The position numbers and the translations under genes were made by a program. Below are positions 18,733 through 27,511 of a DNA stretch of 64,000 nt, piece by piece. Below the pieces are notes generated by a model. It saw only the letters and a program-made list of their open reading frames with translations. It had not been told where the DNA came from and did no database searches. Origin of the DNA: Lachancea mirantina (lineage: Eukaryota > Ascomycota > Saccharomycetes > Saccharomycetales > Saccharomycetaceae); assembly GCA_900074745.1 (NCBI GenBank), contig LT598469.1:372001-436000 (forward strand), written 5' to 3'. Every line of letters starts with the position of its first letter. Within the stretch, counting starts at the first letter, position 1.

Positions 18733-20448
18733 CTGGTTTTAAGTTAACTTTGTCAGTTGATTCTTGTTTCGTTAGACGTGCGGTGGTTCGGTGTTTGGCA
18801 AGTGACAAGATGAGGGTTCTCGTAACAAGTGTAGTATTCGGAGGTAGTGATCTTGGCCAAATCACTAATGACTAGTTGTTTATTCTCTTTTCACGAGAAC
18901 GGGGGGTTTGGAGGGAGCAAGTTCGTTGTTGACGAGGGAAGGTGGCGAAAAATTTTCAGGGAGGGTAACTGAGCGTGGGATGGCGTGGGGGTCGTGCCAC
19001 AAAGACGGAGATATCGGAAAAAGGCGTTTTCCGTTGTGTGTGGGTGTTGTGGAAGGCCACGTGATTGTTATGTCACTTGGTACGTAAACCCAGACATCCT
19101 GCCACAAACGCGGCGTTTACCGGAGATGGAGCGGATATTATTCGGAGTTTTGTGGTCATGTGACGGTATATCGTTTTCTACGCGCAAGACACCCAAAATC
19201 GGATCCCAGTTGTGTGATCGATGCTTGAGGTGATCTCGCCAATTGCTATCACGCAGGGACCGACGAAAATGGGTTTGTAATGATTGTGAAATGTTGAGGT
19301 TTATCGTTGTCGGTGGTTGATAGATTTCTGAACTGCTCATTTAGTTCAATCATAGTTGGTCTAAATAATAAAGCTGATAAGGAATTGAGTACTTATATCT
19401 CTCTATGGTTATCTTGAAGATATGGCCACTGTATGACTGATCAAAACGTCTCCTTTTGTGCAATTTTCTTGACACTGTTCTAACCTTAGAAGCCGTTACT
19501 TTCTCCACACTAGACAGTGAACTCTCATCGCACGTCATCCCTCATACCTCGGATATTCTGATTACCATGTTCTGAAGATTCTAGAACTGCCAATGGACCT
19601 GTTTCGGCTTGCAGTTCTTCCACAGAATGCAAACCGTCTGTCCATTTCTCTAATTTTATTCTGTCATGTCGATCACGTGATGATGCAATGGAACGATATC
19701 ATCTTCTCGCCAGCTCCTTCCTACGTAAAACAAAATGACCAGTACTGCAAGCCATGGAAAAATTACAGACGCCAAGAAGTCTATCTACGCTGAAAAATCG
19801 CGCAAGCGCGTCCCCTATATCCTTTCGTCACCCGCCGCCTGGTTGCGCGATCATCTTGACTCATTCTGACATCAAGATCACGTGGTATCATTGCGCAATC
19901 CCACTCATAACCATGATCAAAGTTATACTCTTTCGCTCAAATTTAGCGTGCCACATTCCCCACTACAGCATCGCACCTGTGAGTTTTCTCATACAACCGG
20001 CATCGTCTTGATTCCAGTAGCTTAATATTTAGCTGGTGCACGAGGTCACGTGATCATCAAGACCTTCCGTGATTAACTTGTTGAACAGCTCTGTAGGCCT
20101 TAGTCAACCCCACCTAGATCAGGACTAACCGTCCACTTGGGCCCGCTTTTGTCCTATCTTTCATCTAATGTTTGTTTGTTTGTTTTTCTTCACCTGTCTC
20201 TCTTTTTACCGACCCAAAATCACAACACCCGTCCTTGACATTAAATGTTAACAAACTACACGCTCATGAACATCTCAAGCAGTTCAGATTTTTCATTGTA
20301 TACATCCAACTGTCGCGAGTAATGTCACCTGTACAGTTGCTTGGCACTTTCAAGCACTTACATAGCCTAAATATCGCTCTTCGCCAAAACAATGCATATC
20401 ACCAACCGTCGACGACCGCTATGCCTTGGAACCGCTGCCGCATACCAG
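18733..20448. other. ABF1-DUP spacer with four CACGTG boxes
   Basis: This 1.7-kb region has no convincing gene. CACGTG occurs at 19058-19063, 19674-19679, 19879-19884 and 20047-20052; three of them share a TCACGTG core next to GATC. A GGTGGCGAA (Rpn4-like) site lies at 18941-18949 and a T/G-rich (GTTT)n stretch near 20170. Small ORFs such as 19068-19340 (minus, 90 aa, ATG) lack recognisable features. It contains the ABF1 promoter plus extra DNA of unknown origin. Confidence 0.5.
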
Positions 20449-21159
20449 TCACTTTGGGTAAGAGTCATCCACAGATGCAGTCTCAGAGACAACATCTTCC
20501 GCGAGTCGTTGCAATTGTTCTTCAGAATTTCGCACATAGCTTTTAACTGCCGCACTTATAAAGGGTCTCAGGATGGGTGGAAATCGGTCCTCGTCTTTCA
20601 AAAACGGGCCCACATACCTGCTGTCAAACCACGACTGACAATTGTAACCGTCGTAAAAAAAGTAAGGTGTAGCCCACCAACTCTTGACGTAAATGACAGA
20701 ATTCATATTGGCCGCAATAGAATCCCATTTCGCCTGATCGTCGCCGGGATTCGCGATCAAAATTTCACGCATGTAATCTCTTACCGTTCCTACATCCCAC
20801 CCTAATTTCCCGTTGAAACCATCCCCCCACGCCAATTTCTCGTCAACAGCATTTCTTATCGATGTACGCTTCGCATACAACGCCACTGCAATAAGAACCT
20901 TGAAGTACCAAGGCGTATCAGAGAAAACGCTAAAAGCTATTAGCAGCACAGATAGAAAGACTCCACCCAAAACCAGAGAAGCCATCAAAACAGCAGATGC
21001 GACTGGACCACCAACGACATAACACCAAATTCCCATACTCAGGGCCAACAACGAAAATCCAGTAGAAAACTTATGAACAAAAATTTCATAAATTAATCTA
21101 CTCCGGAAAATGTCCCGTGGACATTTCAATTCGTCATTCGAACGCTGTCTCAAGTTCAT
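20449..21159 (-). CDS. DUP/COS-family membrane protein
   Basis: The protein has 236 aa from an ATG at 21159. Two adjacent hydrophobic segments lie at ~31-50 and ~53-78 (FSLLALSMGIWCYVVGG, then SAVLMASLVLGGVFLSVLLI), with a shorter third near 85-95. The diagnostic DUP signature is at ~145-187: KWDSIAANMNSVIYVKSW, then TPYFFYDGYNCQSWF. This closely parallels the W-x-x-I/V-A-A-N-L/M-N, Y-F-F-x-x-x-x-C-Q-x-x-F pattern of S. cerevisiae Cos proteins and DUP240 proteins. Cos proteins assist ubiquitin-dependent sorting of membrane proteins into multivesicular bodies; whether this one does is unknown. ABF1 and RAD27 are neighbours in S. cerevisiae, so this gene is an insertion relative to that order. 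Confidence 0.85.
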   Translation of the reverse strand: MNLRQRSNDELKCPRDIFRSRLIYEIFVHKFSTGFSLLALSMGIWCYVVGGPVASAVLMASLVLGGVFLSVLLIAFSVFSDTPWYFKVLIAVALYAKRTSIRNAVDEKLAWGDGFNGKLGWDVGTVRDYMREILIANPGDDQAKWDSIAANMNSVIYVKSWWATPYFFYDGYNCQSWFDSRYVGPFLKDEDRFPPILRPFISAAVKSYVRNSEEQLQRLAEDVVSETASVDDSYPK

Positions 21160-21205
21160 TTTATTTATCTCGAGCTTTTAAAATTTTCAATTTTCCGACT
21201 TTATT

Positions 21206-21917
21206 TCACTTTCTTTTATATATCTCGAATTGCATAATATGAGGCCACGGTGGACAAAGAAGTAACCCTTTGGTATCTTTCGATCTTGGTACAAGTGTCA
21301 AGTAAGGATTCACAGCGAGACAATTTCCTAAGGATAGTTTTGTTGATCGAGAACGAAAGACGATTGTCCAAGTGGTAGCGATGAAATGTCCCATGCGATC
21401 GTAGTATTGTATCTCTAGAGTACTTATCATGTATTTGAATGATCTTTTGCAATTGAGACTATATAATTGTTGAGAGCTATCTGAGAAAAGGTTCGTTGAG
21501 TTAATAACTCCGTGACTTGACACCCGAGTCAACGGATTTAGAATATGAGCAAACGACGTTTCTTCGATAACGATTGGTAAGATCAAGTTTTCACATAAGC
21601 TGAACTCCAACCTGTGCGAATCTGGCAAGAAGGAACGCCTCTTGGCTTCAGGCTTCTCTTTAGCTAAAGTTATCCGATAGAACAAGGATTCTCCTGCTGC
21701 TAGAAAAGTACCCAAAATTGGCGAAGCCCTGCCTGACGAAGGGCTTTGAAAAAGATTGAAACTAGAACAATATCCAACACACGAAATGTTATTGTAAAGA
21801 GGGCCATCCTATTGTTGTACCGCTGCCGGAATAAAGTTTGCCTTTCGGACGGGCTTGTTTACTCTCGAATAATTGTCTGCCAATGGTAGCAAGATAGGCA
21901 GAGTGCTCCCCAGACAT
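21206..21917 (-). pseudogene. Unrecognised reading frame, open in two overlapping frames
   Basis: On the minus strand an ATG at 21917 (MSGEHSAYLATIGRQL) opens a frame of about 43 codons. A second frame, +1 to it, is open from about 21808 to the stop at 21206 (about 200 codons) and has no ATG near its start. The two frames overlap between about 21787 and 21810. The longer frame is not membrane-like and contains ordinary-looking segments (GTFLAAGESLFYRITLAKEK, IEETSFAHILNP, ISTLEIQYYDRMGHFIATTW). I recognise no family. It could be a decayed gene, a gene using ribosomal frameshifting, a sequencing error, or chance. It sits 47 bp upstream of the DUP gene's start, on the same strand. Confidence 0.4.
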
Positions 21918-22997
21918 TAACAAGAACAAGTCGCCTACAGTCTACAAAGATTTATGATTGGACTATATAACGATTTGCAGAACGTTAAGTGAAAGTATCC
22001 ACGCGATCAGCTCAGAGATACTCAAAGTATCTTTTATGCTTTAATCTATCGGAAATAATAAAAATTTATAAGCTTGATCTTTCTGCCTTGGCCGGCAAAG
22101 TAAAATGACAATTAGACCGATCTTGGGCCACTGAGATCATCGCTGCAAATTACGTTTACTATGTCATACGCCATTCCTGCTGCTTCAAAATGGTTAAGCA
22201 GGGGCTCAGTGATGATATGTGTTCAAATGGCTACTTGATAGATTGATAACATCGAAATACCTAACTTTATACTTTCTATACCCTCCTTTGTTACACTTAC
22301 GAAGAAGTTTTTGCGGGACTGCTAAATGATTCAATGGCACTTTAATGACGAGCCTTGAGTTATCATCCATTCAATGTCATGTCCAGTAACCAGGTCTCAC
22401 GAAACGAACTTTAGCACCTGAATAGCGGTACCAAATTGATACCAAAACAGCAACTGATGGAAGTAAGACAAATCCTCCCTTAAGCTTCTAAAGAAACCTT
22501 CAAAAAACAGTTCAGAGCCTGGGAATATTTCCTATTCGTTTAAATGAAGCTGTTTAATGGCCGTCTCGTAACAGAACGGGGAGACTTAGCAATCAAAATA
22601 TCACAACTCAAAAATTAACCGCACTAAAGGTGAGGTAAAACATAAATTGAAAGTTGTAAACAATTCAAGTTTATGTCAATAAGTTCAGTAATATGTTCAT
22701 TTTTGGCAGTTTTTTTTTGGCCATATTTGAACGAAATTTCAGGATGAGTTTCAAAATACAAGCTTAAACCATGCAGAAAACGCAAATCAATTCAAACTTT
22801 CTGGATCATGTCTAAAAAAGTCCATATTCTTTGATAAATTGGTCTTTTACCCGTTGATGATGGGGATGTCAGTTTAGGGCAAAGTGATCTTGAGTTTCAG
22901 AAAAATTAAAGTAATCTCATCTCGCGTTTACGCGTCAAGAAACCGCCTTTAAAAGACTCTGTAATAACCCAATTTTGCCCTCATATTACCAGTTGGA
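21918..22997. other. Spacer upstream of RAD27
   Basis: About 1.1 kb of AT-rich DNA without a credible ORF, tRNA or LTR. The RAD27-proximal end holds the MCB listed separately. The rest may be decayed sequence belonging to the inserted ABF1-RAD27 segment. Confidence 0.4.
22930..22935. promoter_or_regulatory. MCB box upstream of RAD27
   Basis: ACGCGT, the MluI cell-cycle box bound by MBF (Mbp1-Swi6), lies 63 bp before the RAD27 ATG. RAD27 is a G1/S-expressed replication gene in S. cerevisiae, so the site is biologically apt, though a single 6-mer can occur by chance. Confidence 0.65.
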
Positions 22998-24140
22998 ATG
23001 GGTATCAAAGGACTCAATGCCATCATATCGGAACAAGTTCCGGGTGCTATTCGAAAGAGCGAGATCAAACACTTTTTTGGGCGTAAAGTAGCGATCGATG
23101 CGTCCATGTCGTTATATCAGTTTTTAATCGCGGTGAGGCAGCAAGATGGAGTTCAATTGGCAAGTGAAACAGGCGAAACGACGTCCCACTTGATGGGTAT
23201 TTTCTATCGTACGCTGCGGATGATTGATAACGGGATTAAGCCATGTTACGTGTTCGACGGTAAGCCTCCAGTGCTTAAGGCACACGAGTTGGCTAAGAGA
23301 AGCACACGGCGTGCCGATACTGAGAAGAAGTTAGAAGAAGCGATCGAAGAAGCTGAGAAATTGAAGCACGAGCGCAGATTAGTGAAGGTGCTGCCCGAGC
23401 ATAATGACGAGGCCAAAAAATTGTTGGGTCTAATGGGAATCCCGTATATCGTGGCACCCTGTGAGGCAGAAGCACAATGTGCGGAACTTGCAAAAGCTGG
23501 GAAAGTATATGCAGCGGCCAGTGAAGATATGGATACGCTTTGCTACCGTACTCCATTCTTACTGCGACATTTGACTTTCTCTGAAGCTAAAAAGGAGCCA
23601 ATTCAAGAGATTAACGTCGAAATGGTGTTGGAAGGACTAAATTTGACAATTGAACAATTCATCGACCTTGGTATTATGCTTGGATGCGATTATTGTGAAA
23701 GTATTCGTGGCGTTGGTCCCGTGACTGCTTTGAAGCTGATCAAAGAACACAAATCACTTGAAAACATTGTCGCGTTTATAGAGTCGGGCGAATCTAACGC
23801 CAAATGGAAAATTCCTGAAAATTGGGCCTATAAGGAGGCCCGCGACCTGTTTTTGAAGCCAGACGTCCTGGATGCCAGTGACATAAATTTGAAATGGACG
23901 GAGCCTCAAGAAGATGCCTTAGTAGAGTTTATGGTTAAAGAAAAAGGATTTAACGAGGAACGGGTTCGCACAGGTATTCAGAGGCTTCGTAAAGGTTTGA
24001 AGACAGGCGTACAGGGCCGCCTGGATGGGTTCTTCAAAGTGCGTCCCAAGACGCAAGAGCAGCTCGCAACGGCCGCTGCAAGTGCCAAAGCCGCCAAGAA
24101 AAAGGCTCCAAAAGGCAAAGTTGGCAAGAACAAAAGGTGA
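22998..24140 (+). CDS. RAD27: Flap endonuclease Rad27 (FEN1)
   Basis: The protein has 380 aa (S. cerevisiae 382). It cleaves 5' flaps during Okazaki-fragment maturation and long-patch base excision repair. The N-terminal [15 protein letters not shown] provides the active-site amine and helix. Metal ligands sit in [40 protein letters not shown] and [14 protein letters not shown]. The helix-hairpin-helix is [16 protein letters not shown]-interacting box lies near residue 340 ([10 protein letters not shown]), followed by a Lys/Ala-rich tail ([17 protein letters not shown]). It is the counterpart of YKL113C, with an MCB in its promoter. Confidence 0.98.
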   Translation: MGIKGLNAIISEQVPGAIRKSEIKHFFGRKVAIDASMSLYQFLIAVRQQDGVQLASETGETTSHLMGIFYRTLRMIDNGIKPCYVFDGKPPVLKAHELAKRSTRRADTEKKLEEAIEEAEKLKHERRLVKVLPEHNDEAKKLLGLMGIPYIVAPCEAEAQCAELAKAGKVYAAASEDMDTLCYRTPFLLRHLTFSEAKKEPIQEINVEMVLEGLNLTIEQFIDLGIMLGCDYCESIRGVGPVTALKLIKEHKSLENIVAFIESGESNAKWKIPENWAYKEARDLFLKPDVLDASDINLKWTEPQEDALVEFMVKEKGFNEERVRTGIQRLRKGLKTGVQGRLDGFFKVRPKTQEQLATAAASAKAAKKKAPKGKVGKNKR

Positions 24141-24231
24141 CGAACTCAAAAGGCCAGTAAATAGGCCAATATGTAACATATTCTCCAATGAACATCCTTA
24201 TTTCTATATCCCCGCGAATTCGCTTCGGTTC

Positions 24232-26634
24232 TTACCTGAATCTATTTACTTGATTGCCACAGTCTGAGCAATATATAATGGGCTTACCATTGTCTCGTCT
24301 TGGTCTCCCAGGAACCAAAGCGGTACCACCGCAAATGTCACATTCGGATGGAATATCCATTTTCTTATTTTCCGAGAGAGAACTCAAGCTGCCCAATGAT
24401 CGTATAGATGTGGTGCTGTTGAAAGCCCTGCTTTTGGCCAGCGTATTTGTCGCGGCCCTGACCGTGTTCCCCAATACGCCATTTGGCAGGAGCGGGTCAA
24501 GGTGAACCAGTGACTCAAGCAAATAGCTGCCTAACGTTGATTTATTTTCCAAAGCTTTAAGAACTCTTTTACGCACATTACTGGAAAGATCCGTGCGGAA
24601 AACCCTTATAACACCTGAAGTATCGCTGGAAACTAGGATTGTACCAATCGCGTCTCTCATTGAAGGCATCCGAGCTTCGATAAGCCCTTTTTTCGCAGAG
24701 TTTTGACCTTTTTGGTTTTTATTTTTATGCTCTTTTGCTGCTCTCATCACAGCCACATCGTCTTCACTTTCGCTGAATGCCATGGTCAATTCACAAATGA
24801 AATCGTTTGATAATGCTAAAGTCTTCGCTGTTCCCGATGACGCCACAGCAGTTACAGTGACGGGCACTTTATGTGCATGGAATGCAATATATGCAAAATT
24901 TTTAATCGCATGGTCGCTGTTGACCTTTTGATGTCCCTCATTGTCTTGTTGTTCATGTTTGCCATGACCGAAAAGTTTAGAGTGACGTTTTTCTCCCGAG
25001 TGCACACTGCTCAGGCTCAACCGTCTTCCCAGAAGACCCCTCAATGAACCACTTCTCTTCACATTGCTTTTGTTGGAACTGGACGGTTTTTTAATCCCAT
25101 CTTCAGATGTGGATCGCAGTTTCCAACAGTAGACCCAGTGATTTTCGCTGGGCGCAATGACAATTTCTGTGTTGCCTCTGGGTTTCAAGAGATGTGCACT
25201 GATCTGGGAGGAGGCGTTTTCGAAGCCGCGCAACACTTCTAATAGTTTTAAGTCTTTTATGCTGAATATGCGTATGCTGGAGTCGTTGGAGGTCACCATG
25301 AGTTTTAAACTGCCATCGGCATCGCTCTTGAAAAACTCCAAACCCGTAATCTTGGGGCCATGCTCCGTAGCTCTTTTGGCACCAGAGCCCTTGGCTTTAT
25401 CCAAGACGTGGAAGGAACTGACAACGTCAAGTCCATGCGTCGTTAGAATGGAAACGTACCCATTGAACGTCCCCACTGCGGTGTATCTGCCATCGACGCA
25501 AGACACATCTAATGCGGTGATAAGATCACCACAGTAGTACTCAAAAGCGACTCGGTTCTCTAATATGGACCATAATCTGCAAGTGTGATCTAGACACCCA
25601 CTTAGGAAAAACCGATCGTCGCTGGGATGAAATCGGACGCTAGTGACAAAATCCGGATGTGGAAATTTTTTAAGTGACGTGGGCCGATCGCAGTGCCAAA
25701 GACGAACGTCTTTATCCATTGATGCTGTCAGAATGAAATCATTTTTCGACCAGTCCAAGTCCAAAATATCTTGCGTATGTGATGCAAAAGTCCGATATGG
25801 AAGCGGATGGAAAACCGGAGCGTAGAGGTCAAGATATTCGTCCCGTACTTCACCAGGTTTGGGATTCAATTCTTCTGGACTACCGTAAAGCGGTGTTTGC
25901 TTGTTTTGTAATTTAGTGCTCACTGTACTCAATTCTGCACGCTCCATCGGCGACGATATCACTTTCCATATCCGCAACGTACAATCTTTACCAGCCGTGG
26001 CCATAAACTTGCCATCCCGACTGAATTTCATTGCCCAGAGTGCACGACCTATGCTTTCCCCCATACTGTTAAGCGTCGTAGTAGATGCATTCGACGCCCC
26101 GACATTTGCCGAAGGTGGCACACCGAGCGCCGCACCAACAGACAAATCGTTTTCAAATCGTAACTCCTGCGCCAGAAACATCCGCCGAAATTGCTTAATG
26201 TTACGTTTTTTCTTGAAAATCCGCACGTATTCGGGTTCTTTCAAATACTTTTCGAATTGTTCTCGGTTAATCGATCCGAGAAAACTCGATTGCAAGTACT
26301 TGTCTGCGACAAGCGGCGAGTCTGTGCCAAGCATTTCTATACCCAGTTTTTCCGTATCACCTTTTGTCACCGAATTGCTCACTACACCCAATTCACCCTC
26401 GTTTGACGTACCAGGTCGACACATCTTGAACTTTAGGGGCGAAATATCCGCTGAGTATTGTTTGCTGTTCCCCTTCGCATAGGGTTTGCCATACGGCTTA
26501 TCATGGGCCTTCTCGGGTTTCTCATCGTTTTTTGTATCATCACTTGTAGAGTCCGTAGTGCTTGCCGTTTTCGACATCTCAAGCTCGTCCGTCGAGCTAT
26601 CTGTTAAAATGAAATTCGCCTTCCCACTGTACAT
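24232..26634 (-). CDS. DGR2: WD-repeat protein of the Dgr2/YMR102C family
   Basis: The protein has 800 aa (Dgr2 852, YMR102C 834). In S. cerevisiae these are paralogues of unclear molecular function, linked to 2-deoxyglucose resistance and multidrug response. WD40 blades cover ~200-530 (WAMKFSRDGKFMATAGKDCTLRIWK, DILDLDWSKNDFILTASMDKDVRLWH, SVRFHPSDDRFFLSGCLDHTCRLWS, NDSSIRIFSI). The region ahead, EYVRIFKKKRNIKQFRRMFLAQEL, is typical of the family. A Ser-rich insert precedes a later blade. The last ~30 residues hold two Cys-x2-Cys pairs (CDICGG, CSDCGN), a probable zinc ribbon. The single gene corresponds to the pair YKL121W/YMR102C. Its stop is 91 bp from that of RAD27. Confidence 0.9.
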   Translation of the reverse strand: MYSGKANFILTDSSTDELEMSKTASTTDSTSDDTKNDEKPEKAHDKPYGKPYAKGNSKQYSADISPLKFKMCRPGTSNEGELGVVSNSVTKGDTEKLGIEMLGTDSPLVADKYLQSSFLGSINREQFEKYLKEPEYVRIFKKKRNIKQFRRMFLAQELRFENDLSVGAALGVPPSANVGASNASTTTLNSMGESIGRALWAMKFSRDGKFMATAGKDCTLRIWKVISSPMERAELSTVSTKLQNKQTPLYGSPEELNPKPGEVRDEYLDLYAPVFHPLPYRTFASHTQDILDLDWSKNDFILTASMDKDVRLWHCDRPTSLKKFPHPDFVTSVRFHPSDDRFFLSGCLDHTCRLWSILENRVAFEYYCGDLITALDVSCVDGRYTAVGTFNGYVSILTTHGLDVVSSFHVLDKAKGSGAKRATEHGPKITGLEFFKSDADGSLKLMVTSNDSSIRIFSIKDLKLLEVLRGFENASSQISAHLLKPRGNTEIVIAPSENHWVYCWKLRSTSEDGIKKPSSSNKSNVKRSGSLRGLLGRRLSLSSVHSGEKRHSKLFGHGKHEQQDNEGHQKVNSDHAIKNFAYIAFHAHKVPVTVTAVASSGTAKTLALSNDFICELTMAFSESEDDVAVMRAAKEHKNKNQKGQNSAKKGLIEARMPSMRDAIGTILVSSDTSGVIRVFRTDLSSNVRKRVLKALENKSTLGSYLLESLVHLDPLLPNGVLGNTVRAATNTLAKSRAFNSTTSIRSLGSLSSLSENKKMDIPSECDICGGTALVPGRPRRDNGKPIIYCSDCGNQVNRFR

Positions 26635-26829
26635 ATCTACTAGTTAATTGGCTTCAAGACCATCGATAATGGGTTGCTCCTCTTATGGGATTGAGTTTGG
26701 TTCTGGACGGTGAAGACTCATATGTTGACCTTAATTTAGCAAGAGGTGGAAAATTGGAAAACTGAGAGGCGGAAAATAGAAAGATATATCGACAACACAA
26801 CAAGAATTAGGCCGAGAGACACCTAGAGG

Positions 26830-26998
26830 AACAGGTGGAGGAACAGGTTGAAAAACAGGTTGAGCATCGAGTTGAAGAACTAGGCTGAAGGACAAGTTAA
26901 GGAAACAGTTCACTAATCAGTTCAAGAAACACTTCCAGGAACAGTTCGAGAAACAAGTCGTGAAAAAGATCAAGAAACACATCAAGAACGGAAACCTC
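26830..26998. repeat. Degenerate 12-bp tandem repeat upstream of SRP21
   Basis: Anchors of the form AACAGGT/AACAGTT recur every 12 bp at about 26830, 26842, 26854, 26866, 26878, 26891, 26904, 26916, 26928, 26940, 26952, 26964, 26976 and 26988, giving ~14 copies. The unit drifts from AACAGGTTGAAG to AACAGTTCAAGA. It ends about 25 bp before the SRP21 ATG, in the DGR2-SRP21 divergent spacer. From 26876 it is in frame with SRP21 but has no ATG. Confidence 0.8.
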
Positions 26999-27022
26999 TA
27001 CAATCAGTCAACCAAACCCAAC

Positions 27023-27424
27023 ATGTCGACAAAACCTTTGGACACATTCATTTTGAATTCTGTGTCCTTACTAGAAGCCAATCCATCAGAATCGTTAGTT
27101 TCGATCAACTACAAGAACGGAGATGGTCACTCTAAGGTCCATTTTAAAACTCACAATCCCCATTTGGGGACTACTTTCAAGTACAGTACTTGTAAATTGA
27201 AAGACGTTTCCAGACTCCTGAGTGCTTTGGGACCTCGAGGCGTGTCTGTGACGAGCGGAAAAATCGAGAAACAGAGAAACAAGAAGAAAGTCAAGGATGT
27301 GCGTGGGATGAGTACGTTGCTGGTGAATGCCGTCGTTCCGGAAGCTGTAGAAGAAGTATCACAGACCGGTGCCTCGACGAGCTCGAAGAAGAATAAGAAA
27401 AAGAATAAGAACAAGCGGCGCTAG
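27023..27424 (+). CDS. SRP21: Signal recognition particle subunit Srp21 (SRP9-like)
   Basis: The protein has 133 aa from the ATG at 27023 (MSTKPLDTFILNS); the longer frame starts at GTG and is rejected. S. cerevisiae Srp21 has 167 aa. It is the fungal SRP9 counterpart and binds the Alu domain of SRP RNA (scR1) with Srp14. An SRP9-like core spans ~5-70 (FILNSVSLLEANPSESLVSI, VHFKTHNPHLGTTFKYSTCK). The tail is very lysine-rich (KKNKKKNKNKRR), typical of this subunit. It is the counterpart of YKL122C, between DGR2 and SSH4 as on chromosome XI. Confidence 0.9.
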   Translation: MSTKPLDTFILNSVSLLEANPSESLVSINYKNGDGHSKVHFKTHNPHLGTTFKYSTCKLKDVSRLLSALGPRGVSVTSGKIEKQRNKKKVKDVRGMSTLLVNAVVPEAVEEVSQTGASTSSKKNKKKNKNKRR

Positions 27425-27511
27425 TGTGTGTTTAATGATATCCTGTGTACACGAATAATAATGCATATTGTATGCCATACTTCCTACCCAACCCTATAAA
27501 TACATATCTAT

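Noticed and set aside
19068-19340. 90-codon minus-strand ATG ORF upstream of ABF1
   Set aside because: No recognisable feature or conserved position; length is within chance for 1.7 kb of spacer.
18733-23000. Centromere suggested by TCACGTG boxes (CDEI-like)
   Set aside because: No ~80-170 bp AT-only CDEII and no CDEIII with a CCGAA core follows any of the boxes.
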